Notes: a model not told the origin generated them from the sequence alone. 52,225 bases of DNA from Candidatus Baltobacteraceae bacterium (GCA_035502855.1 DATJTX010000017.1:1-52225), one strand, 5' to 3'; positions 30,956 through 39,468 are shown, numbered from the stretch's first letter. Program-made: numbers and translations.

Positions 30956-31255
30956 TTAGACCCCGGCCGGGACCTGGGCGGTGTAACAGGCGCGGCAATA
31001 CACCGGACGGTCACCGCGCGGGCGGAACGGGACGGTGGTATTGACGCCGCAGGAAGCGCAGACGGCCTCGAAGCTGGGACGGGACCCAATTGGAGCGGCA
31101 GCGTGGTCGCCGTTCTGAGCGCGCCGCGCTTGGCGGCACTCGCGACAGCGTTGGGGCTGGTTTTGGAAACCTTTTTCGGCGAAGAACTGCTGCTCGCGTG
31201 CTGAAAACACGAATTGGTTGCCACAGTCCTTGCAGGTCAGCATCTTGTCTTCCAC
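30956..31255 (-). CDS. Zinc-ribbon protein, paralogue of 13061-13381
   Basis: 99 residues. First ribbon: LTCKDCGNQFVFSAREQQFF...QRCRECRQAR; second: AVCASCGVNTTVPFRPRGDRPVYCRACY. The two blocks match the other zinc-ribbon protein closely, while the linker here lacks its glycine tract. First gene of the minus-strand run and divergent from the SCO1-like gene. Confidence 0.85.
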   Translation of the reverse strand: MEDKMLTCKDCGNQFVFSAREQQFFAEKGFQNQPQRCRECRQARRAQNGDHAAAPIGSRPSFEAVCASCGVNTTVPFRPRGDRPVYCRACYTAQVPAGV

Positions 31256-31328
31256 TGGGACGGAGCCTCCGGAGTATCAACCGTTAAGGCCGTGTAAATT
31301 GCGACTTTTGTGAGACTCCTCCCTTCCT

Positions 31329-31352
31329 GAGAGCGGGCGAATTCCCGCCCTC
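31329..31352. other. GC-rich hairpin in the divergent intergenic region
   Basis: GAGAGCGGG pairs with CCCGCCCTC (one mismatch) across CGAATT. It lies between the zinc-ribbon gene and the SCO1-like gene. It could be an mRNA leader structure; the following bases (TTCCC) are not a strong terminator tail. Confidence 0.4.
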
Positions 31353-31381
31353 TTCCCAGCCCTACCGTATCGTCATCCCTG

Positions 31382-32077
31382 ATGGTACTTCCATGGGTTC
31401 CGACGGTCGTGGTCGGCGAGCGTTTGCCGGCCGATCCGGTGCTGGTCGATCAGAACGGCGCGCGGCTGCGCTGGAGCCGCTTCAAAGGAGAAGCGTTCGC
31501 CGTTGCGTTCATCTACACGCGCTGTCGCGAGGCCGCCGAGTGTCCAGCGACCTCAGCCAAGTTCGCGGAGCTGCAGCGCGAACTTCCCCCGGCGGCCCAT
31601 CTGCTCGAAGTTACGATCGACCCCGCGTACGACACGCCGGCCGTGCTGCGGCGCTACGGCGAGATGTTCGGCGAAAATCCCGCGCGCTGGACGCTCGCGA
31701 CCGGTGATCCGCAAACCGTGCTGAGCTTGGCCAAACGATTCAACGTGCTCGTCGCGCCCGGGCGCGAACCCGGTCAGCTCGAACACGGGGAAGCGATCGC
31801 GGTCTTCGACGCGCAGGAACGGCTCGTCTCGCTCACGGCGGGCAACTCGTGGCAGCCGCGCGAGATCCTGGCCGAATTGCAGAGCGCCGGCGGGCAGCAC
31901 GCGAGCCTGCTCGATCGGGTAACGCTCTCGTTTCGCAATTTCGGCGTGGCCTGCGGCGCCGCGCTCACGCTGAACGATCGCTGGTCGCGTCCGCTCGCCG
32001 CGCTGATTCTGATCGCGCTCTTTGGGCTGATCGCCGGAACGTCGTTCGTCTTGCTGCGCGCGCTGCGCAGCCTCTAG
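31382..32077 (+). CDS. SCO1/SenC-like protein with C-terminal membrane anchor
   Basis: 231 residues. Thioredoxin-like SCO fold: LPADPVLVDQNGARLRWSRFKGEAFAVAFIYTRC, with two cysteines spaced C-x5-C (YTRCREAAECP) and a later histidine in LEHGEAIAVFD, the usual copper ligands. VTIDPAYDTPAVLRRYGEMFG is typical of the family. The protein has no N-terminal membrane helix but a C-terminal one (about 203-225), the reverse of most SCO1 proteins. Likely assists copper delivery to an oxidase; no cytochrome oxidase gene of the haem-copper type is in the window. Confidence 0.85.
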   Translation: MVLPWVPTVVVGERLPADPVLVDQNGARLRWSRFKGEAFAVAFIYTRCREAAECPATSAKFAELQRELPPAAHLLEVTIDPAYDTPAVLRRYGEMFGENPARWTLATGDPQTVLSLAKRFNVLVAPGREPGQLEHGEAIAVFDAQERLVSLTAGNSWQPREILAELQSAGGQHASLLDRVTLSFRNFGVACGAALTLNDRWSRPLAALILIALFGLIAGTSFVLLRALRSL

Positions 32078-32581
32078 CTACGAGCGAAAGCCGGCGCGTG
32101 GGAGTTTCGCCGGGATATCGATCAGCGATGCCGCGGCGATCGCCGCCTGATAGCCCTTGTCGCCGCGCGCGGGATCGGCGCGTTCTTGCGCCTGCGCGAG
32201 ATTCTCGGTGGTGAGTACGCCGAAGCCGATCGGAACGCCGGCGTCGAGCTGCACGTTCATCAGGCCGCGAGCGCACTCGCCGGCGACGAAATCGAAATGC
32301 GGCGTTTCGCCGCGAATGACCACGCCCAGCGCCACGACGGCGTCATAGCGGTCGGCGTCGATCAATTTGCGGCATGCCAGCGGCAATTCGAAACAACCCG
32401 GCACCTCGACCAGATCGATGTCCTCGCTCGCGACGCCGCAATCGGCCAAGGCACGTTGCGCCCCGTCGATCAACCAGTCGGTCAATTCGCGATAGAACTG
32501 GGCTGCGACGATCGCGAAACGGCGGCCGGCGCACTGCGGCGCCGGTTGCGAACGCTTCCCGTTTCCCTCGCCCGGCTTCAC
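32078..32581 (-). CDS. ribH: 6,7-dimethyl-8-ribityllumazine synthase
   Basis: 167 residues. Signatures FYRELTDWLIDGAQRAL, VEVPGCFELPLACRKL, VALGVVIRGETPHFDFV and the end GDKGYQAAIAAASLIDI are typical. Penultimate step of riboflavin synthesis. The start overlaps the ribBA stop by 4 bases. An N-terminal extension of about 15 residues (MKPGEGNGKRSQPAPQ) is disordered-looking. Confidence 0.95.
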   Translation of the reverse strand: MKPGEGNGKRSQPAPQCAGRRFAIVAAQFYRELTDWLIDGAQRALADCGVASEDIDLVEVPGCFELPLACRKLIDADRYDAVVALGVVIRGETPHFDFVAGECARGLMNVQLDAGVPIGFGVLTTENLAQAQERADPARGDKGYQAAIAAASLIDIPAKLPRAGFRS

Positions 32582-33990
32582 GACGCCGCGACCGTCTCAT
32601 CCAACATGTGGCCGAGCTTCGCGCGTTTCGTCGCCATGTACCGCTTGTTGTGCACGGTCGGGGCGGTCTGCATCGGCACGCGACCGGTGATCTTGATGCC
32701 GTACCCTTCCAGCCCGAAGATCTTCCGTGGGTTGTTGGTGATCAAGCGCAGTTCTTTGATCCCGAGGTCGGCCAGAATCTGCGAGCCGATGCCGTAGTCG
32801 CGCTTGTCGACCGGCAGGCCGAGCGCGAGATTCGCCTCGACGGTGTCGGCGCCGTGATCCTGCAACTCGTACGCGCGCAGTTTGTTGGCCAGCCCGATAC
32901 CGCGGCCTTCCTGCCGCAGATACAGAAAGACGCCGCGCCCCTCTTGGGCGATCATCTCCATCGCGCCGTCGCGCTGCGCCGCGCAGTCGCAGCGAATCGA
33001 GTGCAGCGCATCGCCGGTAAGACATTCGGAGTGAACGCGCACGAGCACGTCCTTGCCGCTGCTGATGTCGCCCATGACGAGCGCGACGTGCGTATTGCCG
33101 TCGATCGTCGTTTCGAAGGCGACGCCTTTCCAGTCTCCGGTGGTGGTGGGCAGGTTGAATTCAGCGATTCGTTTGACGAGTTTTTCGGTGCGCATACGGT
33201 ATGCAATGAGATCCTTGACGGTGATGAGCCGCAGACCGTGGCGGTCGGCATAGCTCCGTAACCCGTCGAGGCGCTCCATCGTTCCGTCCTCGGCCATGAT
33301 TTCGCAAATGACGCCGGCCGGATAGAGCCCGGCCAGCCGCGCGAGATCGACCGAGGCCTCGGTTTGACCCGCGCGCACCAGCACGCCGCCTTCGCGCGCG
33401 CGCAGCGGAAACGTATGCCCCGGGCGCAGGAAATCGGCTGCGGATGCCTCGGGATCGAGCAGCTTTCTGATCGTCGCGGCGCGATCGTGTGCCGAAATGC
33501 CGGTGGTGGTGAGTCCGCGCGCTTCTACCGACACGGTAAATGCCGTTTCGTGAACGGCGGTGTTGTCTTTCACCATCTGCGGTATTTGCAACTCGTCAAG
33601 ACGCCGGCCGGAGAGCGGAACGCAGATCAAGCCGCCCGCTTCCTTGCGCATGAAGTTGATCGCGCCCGGCGTGACCTTCTCGGCCGCCATCACGAGGTCG
33701 CCTTCGTTTTCGCGATCCTCGTCGTCGAGCACGACGACCATCTTTCCGGCCCGGATATCGTCGATCGCGTCTTCGATCGAATCGAACGGCGTCGCTCGTT
33801 CGGACGGGGCGGGCGCAAGCTCGGGCAGGACGGCGGTGAGCCGCTGCAGCGTGCGGTACGAGGGCTCGCGCCGCCCGGCGCGCAGCAGCGAGACGGCCGA
33901 CTCGGTGATGCCGGCCCGTGCCGCCAGCTCGGCGCCGGAGAGCCCCGCCGCCTCGAGCGCGGCGTTCAAGGAGACGGCGAATTCGCTCAT
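32578..33990 (-). CDS. ribBA: XRE-type HTH domain fused to RibBA (DHBP synthase / GTP cyclohydrolase II)
   Basis: 470 residues. Residues about 5-55 form a lambda/XRE helix-turn-helix: LNAALEAAGLSGAELAARAGITESAVSLLRAGRREPSYRTL. RibB follows (DDEDRENEGDLVMAAEKVTPGAINFMRKEAGG; HTFPLRAREGGVL). RibA is C-terminal (VRVHSECLTGDALHSIRCDCAAQ with zinc cysteines; YLRQEGRGIGLANKLRAYELQD). Makes both riboflavin precursors. RibBA fusions are common, but an N-terminal DNA-binding domain is not part of the usual protein. A palindrome at 34013-34028 overlaps its likely promoter, suggesting self-regulation. ribH is co-transcribed. Confidence 0.93.
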   Translation of the reverse strand: MSEFAVSLNAALEAAGLSGAELAARAGITESAVSLLRAGRREPSYRTLQRLTAVLPELAPAPSERATPFDSIEDAIDDIRAGKMVVVLDDEDRENEGDLVMAAEKVTPGAINFMRKEAGGLICVPLSGRRLDELQIPQMVKDNTAVHETAFTVSVEARGLTTTGISAHDRAATIRKLLDPEASAADFLRPGHTFPLRAREGGVLVRAGQTEASVDLARLAGLYPAGVICEIMAEDGTMERLDGLRSYADRHGLRLITVKDLIAYRMRTEKLVKRIAEFNLPTTTGDWKGVAFETTIDGNTHVALVMGDISSGKDVLVRVHSECLTGDALHSIRCDCAAQRDGAMEMIAQEGRGVFLYLRQEGRGIGLANKLRAYELQDHGADTVEANLALGLPVDKRDYGIGSQILADLGIKELRLITNNPRKIFGLEGYGIKITGRVPMQTAPTVHNKRYMATKRAKLGHMLDETVAAS

Positions 33991-34012
33991 AGGGCTTCAC
34001 CCTAGCCGTGGA

Positions 34013-34028
34013 CTTGACAATTGTCAAG
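34013..34028 (-). promoter_or_regulatory. Perfect palindromic operator over the ribBA -35 box
   Basis: CTTGACAATTGTCAAG is a perfect 16-bp palindrome, 22 bases upstream of the ribBA start. On the minus strand it contains TTGACA as a -35 box. TAGGGT follows after 17 bases as a weak -10, placing initiation at or near the ATG. A repressor bound here would block the promoter. The HTH domain of RibBA itself is the obvious candidate. Confidence 0.7.
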
Positions 34029-34050
34029 CCGCCTTGGTCGTCCTGGCTTT

Positions 34051-34106
34051 GCCCATAAAATGGCTTCTGGCGTCTCTTTTATGGGCAATAGCCCGATTTT
34101 ATGGGC
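34051..34106. repeat. Three copies of GCCCATAAAA (one inverted pair plus one direct)
   Basis: GCCCATAAAA at 34051-34060, and its complement TTTTATGGGC at 34077-34086 and 34097-34106. The last two are 20 bases apart, i.e. about two helical turns. They lie upstream of the rib promoter. The rest of 34107-34281 shows nothing I can name. Confidence 0.75.
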
Positions 34107-34281
34107 AGACGGGGGTTGTGCTCCCCGACGCCCAGTGCCTAAGCCAGCTTGTGCGCGATCTCTGCTGATCCAGAATTTCGCGAACAGGATTGAAAATTGT
34201 ATTCACCTTGAAGGGCACGAAAGCTCGGCCCGTGCGCCTCGATCATTTCGAGACTCTTCCGCGAGAGATGTGCCGCCGGAT

Positions 34282-35970
34282 TTAACCGCCTTCGGGGTGC
34301 AGCGTCGGGAGGGCGCGGCCGGTTTCGTCCGGCCGCAACGTCAACCAGAGATACGCCGATCCCGCGCGATGCGCCAAGGTCGTCAGCGTATCGATCTCGT
34401 CGGGCAAGTAGTGCGTTCGATCGCGCTTGGGCCCGCACACGATAAATCCGACCAGCTGCATGCGCGCGACCATCGGCACGAACAGTGCCGCGCGTAACGG
34501 ATGTTCCGGATCCTCGCACTCGAATGGCTCCGACCAGCGGCGCAAGCGCAGTACGGCGAAATCGTCGCCGGCCATCACCATCGGCGTGTGAGGCTCCGGC
34601 GGCGTAGCGAGAACGAACGAGGCGCCGTCGGCAGTATAAATCGCCGCGTAGTCGCACTCGATGCGAACGCGCAGCGCCTCGTATGTTTGCGAAAGGAGCC
34701 GGTGCGGATCAGAAATCAGGTCGACCTCCTGCGCGAAACGCCGCAGAGCCTGCAGCGCCAGCAATTGCGTTCGGAACACGACGCCGTTGAGAAAGTGCTC
34801 GATGCGCCGATGCAGCAGTGTCAGCATGACGCCGAAAAGCAACGCCAGCGCCAACTCGGCGAGGAGCGCGAAGCGTGATTCGGCCAGCCAGCGGCTAAAC
34901 GCCCAGTCGACGAGTGCGATAGCGCCGACGACCAGCGACGTCATAAACACGTATACGAGCGCGCGGCTCACGACGAAGCGAACGTCGAAGAGCCGATGCC
35001 TGAGCACCGTGTACGCGAGCGCTATAGGTGCGAGCACTTGCCAGGCTTGGCATATATTGATCAATTCGGGGCTCGGTACCGGAATCAGGACGACCCCGGC
35101 TCCGAAAAGAGCCTCCAAGTTGAGATCGGGGAGGTAGGCAACTGCAAACGCGAACACGACCCAACGCAGCCGGTTGCGCTCGGCAACCTTCGCAAGAAAG
35201 TAGCGCGACATCAAAACGACGATGCCAAACGCGAAGACCACTTCAGCGGTGACGACGACCGCCGGACGCACCGCGGAAACGTAGTTCCCCGCAAACACGT
35301 AGGCCAGAAAACCGTACAGCGACACGGCGACCAAAACCGGACTAAGACCGAGCAGCAGCGCACGCTCGACGACGCGCCCGACGCGACTCGGCTCACTATC
35401 GGGAAAGCGCAGCGCAAACGAAACGAACGCAGCGCCCGAGATTCCGCTGCTTATCAACCATAACGTCAGGAAAGCGATGGCAAAAGGAAACGGCCAGGTG
35501 CTGGGCGTCGCCGCAAAGATGCAAAAGCCGTACGAGAATCCGAAAAACGCCCACGTCGAGGGCGCCGGGCGCAGCAGAACCAAGAGGGCGGCGATGACGA
35601 TGTATGCGAGCGTCGCCAGCACCTCGATGACATCGGTAACATTGTCCGCTAGGCTGCGCACTAAGGGCTGCGCGACTATCGTAACTTCTCGCTTCGAGAT
35701 GAGGGGCAGCTTCAAAACGTAGCCGGTCGGGTCCGACCGCGTCAACCGCAGGCGATCCTCCGGGCTCAACCGGTGCAGATCGATCCGATCGCCGTCGCGA
35801 ACGGCGTTGCCCGCGACCGGCGTTGCCATGGTTACGATATTGCCGTCGGTGACCAAGAACCCGAACCACCCGTATGGATGCCACGGAAGAGCGAGATCGG
35901 ATCCGATGATGACGAAGGCGACCGCGGTAAGCGTGACGATGCAGACGGTCCTAACGACGGTTCGTCTCAT
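34282..35970 (-). CDS. 7TM-type membrane sensor with GAF domain, no kinase domain
   Basis: 562 residues. One N-terminal helix (about 7-26) precedes an extracytoplasmic part with a PDZ-like turn (TPVAGNAVRDGDRIDLHRLSP). Then seven or so helices span about 110-385. A cytoplasmic GAF-like domain covers about 400-540 (YEALRVRIECDYAAIYTADG, AALFVPMVARMQLVGFIVCGPKRD, DEIDTLTTLAHRAGSAYLWL). This is the layout of 7TM histidine kinases that sense via GAF, but no HisKA or HATPase region follows. It may signal through a partner, or be a kinase that lost its output domain. Confidence 0.75.
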   Translation of the reverse strand: MRRTVVRTVCIVTLTAVAFVIIGSDLALPWHPYGWFGFLVTDGNIVTMATPVAGNAVRDGDRIDLHRLSPEDRLRLTRSDPTGYVLKLPLISKREVTIVAQPLVRSLADNVTDVIEVLATLAYIVIAALLVLLRPAPSTWAFFGFSYGFCIFAATPSTWPFPFAIAFLTLWLISSGISGAAFVSFALRFPDSEPSRVGRVVERALLLGLSPVLVAVSLYGFLAYVFAGNYVSAVRPAVVVTAEVVFAFGIVVLMSRYFLAKVAERNRLRWVVFAFAVAYLPDLNLEALFGAGVVLIPVPSPELINICQAWQVLAPIALAYTVLRHRLFDVRFVVSRALVYVFMTSLVVGAIALVDWAFSRWLAESRFALLAELALALLFGVMLTLLHRRIEHFLNGVVFRTQLLALQALRRFAQEVDLISDPHRLLSQTYEALRVRIECDYAAIYTADGASFVLATPPEPHTPMVMAGDDFAVLRLRRWSEPFECEDPEHPLRAALFVPMVARMQLVGFIVCGPKRDRTHYLPDEIDTLTTLAHRAGSAYLWLTLRPDETGRALPTLHPEGG

Positions 35971-36096
35971 CCGGTATTCCCCCTAGGGACATCGCTTTCG
36001 AGCGGCTGCCTGGGGGTTCCGGCTTTGCCCAAGCATAGCACAACGGTATCGGTCCGGGGACTCTCGATTCTCCACCCCGGCCTTCGGAACCGAAGG

Positions 36097-36495
36097 CTAG
36101 GACGCTCTCAACACTCGCACCGGATACCGCTGCGCGATCGAATCTGCCGTTATAAACGTCAGCCCTTCGAGTTGCGCCTGTGCGATCATCATGAGGTCGA
36201 ACGGGTCGTGATGATGTCGCGGCAGCAATGATACAGCCAACGCATGTTCCATCGTCATGTCGAGCGGCTTTATCCGCAGCGCCTCGAGCCGCGAAGGAAT
36301 GAATGCAGCGGGCTCCATCGGAAGTGCGAGTTTACCTGATCCGTGCTCGATCGATATCTCCCAAACTGCAGCGGCAGAAAGCAGCAGCTCCTCGGAAGAA
36401 TTCGCGATCACTGCGCGCGCATCGCTGGACAGACGCTCGGGCTCAAATAGACTCCACAAAAAGACGTGCGTGTCGAGAAGATATCGAGTGGCCAC
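36097..36495 (-). CDS. vapC: VapC-type PIN toxin
   Basis: 132 residues. Compact PIN domain: LLDTHVFLWSL (first aspartate), SAAAVWEISIEHGSGKL (conserved glutamate), HHHDPFDLMMIAQAQ and LTFITADSIAQRY (later aspartates). Likely an RNase held in check by the antitoxin encoded just upstream, which it overlaps by one base. More typical of toxin PINs than the 193-residue protein at 9749-10330. Confidence 0.9.
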   Translation of the reverse strand: MATRYLLDTHVFLWSLFEPERLSSDARAVIANSSEELLLSAAAVWEISIEHGSGKLALPMEPAAFIPSRLEALRIKPLDMTMEHALAVSLLPRHHHDPFDLMMIAQAQLEGLTFITADSIAQRYPVRVLRAS

Positions 36496-36731
36496 TACCC
36501 GCCCTCGAAGAGCTTCTCGATCTCCGCATCGACCGCGCCGAAATCATCGTCCATGTGAATGAGCCCGCGATCCATACCGAGCGGTCGCGGCTGAGGAGGC
36601 TCAACGGCCACGAGGCGCGCAGCCGGCACGCCGTCGACGGCAATGATGATCTCACGCTCAGCGCCGCTGCGAAGCTTGCGCACCAAGGCGGAGAGCGTCG
36701 TCTTCGCCTCATGCATGTTCACCGTCTTCAT
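36495..36731 (-). CDS. vapB: Phd/VapB-type antitoxin
   Basis: 78 residues. MKTVNMHEAKTTLSALVRKL and IIAVDGVPAARLVAVEP are the Phd/YefM-like DNA-binding half; the C-terminal FGAVDAEIEKLFEGG would bind the toxin. First gene of the pair. Such antitoxins usually repress their own promoter with the toxin; the region just upstream of 36731 would hold that operator. Confidence 0.88.
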   Translation of the reverse strand: MKTVNMHEAKTTLSALVRKLRSGAEREIIIAVDGVPAARLVAVEPPQPRPLGMDRGLIHMDDDFGAVDAEIEKLFEGG

Positions 36732-36854
36732 CGGCCTAGTCTATCATGCTTAGCTAACAACGGCAACCGGATTCCACCGGGAAGCCGGAGCATCTCCACG
36801 AACCTACGTCATCGTCCGGGGTAAGCCTAGCTTCTTTTTGAAAGGCGGCTCGCT

Positions 36855-37865
36855 ATGCAGGCTCGGGGTTTTCGCTATTGCACGGTAGCACTGGCGCTTC
36901 TGCTGTGCGGAGCTGCGGCGCATCCCGCCAAGACGCCGCCCCAGACCCTGCGCGCGTTCGTCGCGCTGATGCTCGATCAGGCGCCCGTCAACTACGCAAA
37001 CATGCGCGGCGCGGTGAAGGACAGCGACGTCTTCCAGATTCGCTACGACACGAAGGCGCAGTTCGATAAGACGTGCGCGAAGTGCATCATCACCGATCAG
37101 TTCGCTTGGACCGGACACCCGGAGCATTGGTCGCTCGAACAGCGTTGGAACGCCAAGAACATGACGCCGGCCCAAGTCACGGCCTATGTGAAGGCGCAGC
37201 TTGCGCCGATCATCAAGGGCTACGCGCTCAAGACGACCGGCAGCAAAGAATATCCGACGTTCACCTGGCGCAACGGCGCAAAAGGCCTGTGGATTTCGGT
37301 CGACACGTACAATGGCGGGTTCACGCCGAGCATCGGGCAAGACCTTACGAAGCCCGTGCACGTGCTCAAACCGCCGACTGTCGCCGACATCCAATCCCTG
37401 CGCAACTCGGTGACGAATTTCGTGAGCCTCGGGGTCGGACCGGCGTCGGAAAATTTTTCCACCCTGCGCACGAACGCCTCGAAAGACATCCTCGGCTCGC
37501 CGACCTACGATCTGAGCGTTTCGTTTGGATCGATGTTGCGCGACTGCAGCATCACCGACGATACGGCGAACACGCTCAATCTGAGCGACTATTCGCCGAA
37601 ATGGACGATGACCTGCAACACCGTTCCGATGGTCGGAGGCAAGGAGATCGAAGCGGAAGTTCAAGCGGCGATGGCAGCGGCGGTCCCGAGCGGATTCACG
37701 CCCACGACCGATAAGTATCTCGGTCTCGACGACTACCGCTGGGACAACACCTCGACGCAGATCGCCGTCGATATCGATTCGTTCTCGAGCTACTCGCTGC
37801 CGAGTGGACTCGTGTCGTACGGCGTCGGCATCATCCACTTTCTCCCCGCGCCGGCAAGCACGTAA
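36855..37865 (+). CDS. Exported protein of unknown function
   Basis: 336 residues with a signal peptide (MQARGFRYCTVALALLLCGAAA). The body has no recognised motif. It includes two cysteines in CAKCIITDQF (about residue 75), tryptophan-rich stretches (HPEHWSLEQRW) and a tail DIDSFSSYSLPSG. Its end overlaps the convergent thioesterase gene by 35 bases. Function unknown. Confidence 0.75.
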   Translation: MQARGFRYCTVALALLLCGAAAHPAKTPPQTLRAFVALMLDQAPVNYANMRGAVKDSDVFQIRYDTKAQFDKTCAKCIITDQFAWTGHPEHWSLEQRWNAKNMTPAQVTAYVKAQLAPIIKGYALKTTGSKEYPTFTWRNGAKGLWISVDTYNGGFTPSIGQDLTKPVHVLKPPTVADIQSLRNSVTNFVSLGVGPASENFSTLRTNASKDILGSPTYDLSVSFGSMLRDCSITDDTANTLNLSDYSPKWTMTCNTVPMVGGKEIEAEVQAAMAAAVPSGFTPTTDKYLGLDDYRWDNTSTQIAVDIDSFSSYSLPSGLVSYGVGIIHFLPAPAST

Positions 37866-38295
37866 GCAATACGTCGCGCACCCGCGCCGGAAGCGGCATG
37901 CTCTTCTTGGTCCGGCGATCCATCGCGGCGACCGTGAGCACCAGCGACGCCATCGGGATGCCGGTCCTCTCATTGAACATCACGATCCGAAAACGCACGC
38001 TCGAAGCACCGACTTTCTCGAGATGCGCGCGCATGCGGATCCAATCACCCATCAGCGCCGGCGCGTAGTAATCGGCCTCGGCTCGCACCCGCGGCAGCCA
38101 AAAGTCGAGATCGTCGAAGAGCGAATCGAACGGTAAGCCGAGTTCGCGAAACATCTCCATCTCGGCATACTCGGCGAAGCGCCAATAGTTGGCGAAGTAC
38201 ATGATGCCGGCGATGTCGACGTCGGCCCATTGCACCTGCAGGCGCGACTCGAAAACGCGCGTGCCCTCGGGCAGGCTATCGCGAAACTGCGGCAT
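37831..38295 (-). CDS. 4-hydroxybenzoyl-CoA thioesterase-family (hotdog) thioesterase
   Basis: 154 residues. The active-site block VQWADVDIAGIMYFANYWRFAEYAE carries the conserved aspartate of the 4HBT family. The C-terminal ASSVRFRIVMFNERTG and SLVLTVAAMDRRTKK complete the hotdog fold. Hydrolyses acyl-CoA esters; substrate not evident. Start overlaps the ribE stop by 20 bases. Confidence 0.88.
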   Translation of the reverse strand: MPQFRDSLPEGTRVFESRLQVQWADVDIAGIMYFANYWRFAEYAEMEMFRELGLPFDSLFDDLDFWLPRVRAEADYYAPALMGDWIRMRAHLEKVGASSVRFRIVMFNERTGIPMASLVLTVAAMDRRTKKSMPLPARVRDVLLTCLPARGESG

Positions 38296-38869
38296 GCACG
38301 TACCTCGCCAACGGATCGACTTCGAGGTTCACGCGCGATCCCGCCGGACGCGCGCCGAGCGTCGTGCGCGCCAGCGTTTCGGGAATCAGCGCGATCTCGA
38401 ACCAGCCCTCACCCGCCGCCGCGACGGTGAGGCTCACACCGTCGACGGCGATGAAGGCTTTCTCAACGATCATCGGCGCGAGTTCCGCCGGCCGCTCGAT
38501 GCGAATGCGTTCGCCCTGCCCTTCCGGCATGCGGCGAAGCACGGCGGCGGTCGCGTCGACGTGGCCGTAGACGAAGTGGCCGCCCATCCGATCGCCGACG
38601 CGCAACGAGTATTCCAGATTCACCGAATCACCGGGACGCAAAGCGCCCAGCGTGCTGCGCGCGATGGTTTCCGGAACCACGTCGAAGGCAATGCGCTCGC
38701 CCTCGATGCGCGTCACGGTCAGACACACGCCGTCCACCGCGATCGAATCCTTGACCTCCGGCTTCTCGCGCTGCACGCCGCCGGCCGTCAGCACGAGCGT
38801 CGCTCCGCCGTCCGGACGCGGCTCGCTCGCAACGACCTCGCCGCGGTACCCGATCAGTCCACTGAACAT
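38276..38869 (-). CDS. ribE: Riboflavin synthase, alpha subunit
   Basis: 197 residues from ATG 38869. Two similar lumazine-binding halves: IAVDGVCLTVTRIEGERIAFDVVPETIARSTL and IAVDGVSLTVAAAGEGWFEIALIPETLARTTL, and GGHFVYGHVDATA in the middle. Final step of riboflavin synthesis, complementing ribBA and ribH 5 kb away. Its start overlaps comF by 16 bases. No RFN riboswitch was seen. Confidence 0.95.
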   Translation of the reverse strand: MFSGLIGYRGEVVASEPRPDGGATLVLTAGGVQREKPEVKDSIAVDGVCLTVTRIEGERIAFDVVPETIARSTLGALRPGDSVNLEYSLRVGDRMGGHFVYGHVDATAAVLRRMPEGQGERIRIERPAELAPMIVEKAFIAVDGVSLTVAAAGEGWFEIALIPETLARTTLGARPAGSRVNLEVDPLARYVHAAVSR

Positions 38870-39468
38870 CGGGGATCGTCGTTCGCGACGGCGATCACCA
38901 ATGCTTGCGAAACCACGGCGCCCGCCTCGCGCAGCGCCGCCGCACAGTCCTCCAATGTCGCTCCGGTGGTGCACACGTCGTCGACCAGCGTTACGCTCCG
39001 TCCGCGCACCAGCCCGCGATCGCACCAAAAGCGCGCCCGCGCGGCAAGACGCTCGGCACGCGAGCGGCCGCGCTGCGCGTCGTGCCCAAGTGGTTCGATC
39101 GCGCAGGCGACCTGCGCGCCGGTTCGCCGCGCGGCCACGCGGGCGATATACTCGACGCCGTCGATGCCGCGCACCGACCGCCGTGCGCGCGTCGTGCGTA
39201 CCGGCACGAGCAGCATCGGCGCCGAAACCATCGCGGCGAGCCGCTCGCCCAGAGCGCACGCGACGTCGCGGCGGCCATCTTTGAGCGCGAGAACCGCGCG
39301 CCGCAACGCGCCCGCGTACTCGCCGAGCGCGTAAACGCGAAGCGACGGGAGCGCGCGCACGAGCAACGGGTTCTCCGGCGAGACGCACCGGGCGCACAAG
39401 CCGGTGCCGGGCGCGCGGCAAGCCGCGCATTGCGGCGGAAAGAGCAGATCCAGAACGGCGTGGAACAT
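38854..39468 (-). CDS. comF: ComF-family phosphoribosyltransferase-like protein
   Basis: 204 residues. A zinc site FPPQCAACRAPGTGLCARC opens the protein. The PRPP-loop motif SVTLVDDVCTTGATLEDC is near residue 155. ComF proteins assist DNA uptake in competent bacteria, though their exact reaction is unclear. Overlap with ribE suggests a joint transcript. Confidence 0.9.
   Translation of the reverse strand: MFHAVLDLLFPPQCAACRAPGTGLCARCVSPENPLLVRALPSLRVYALGEYAGALRRAVLALKDGRRDVACALGERLAAMVSAPMLLVPVRTTRARRSVRGIDGVEYIARVAARRTGAQVACAIEPLGHDAQRGRSRAERLAARARFWCDRGLVRGRSVTLVDDVCTTGATLEDCAAALREAGAVVSQALVIAVANDDPRCSVD

Noticed and set aside
36001-36096. Further copy of the GCCCATAAAA box near 36024 (GCCCAAGCATAG)
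   Set aside because: Only the first five bases agree.
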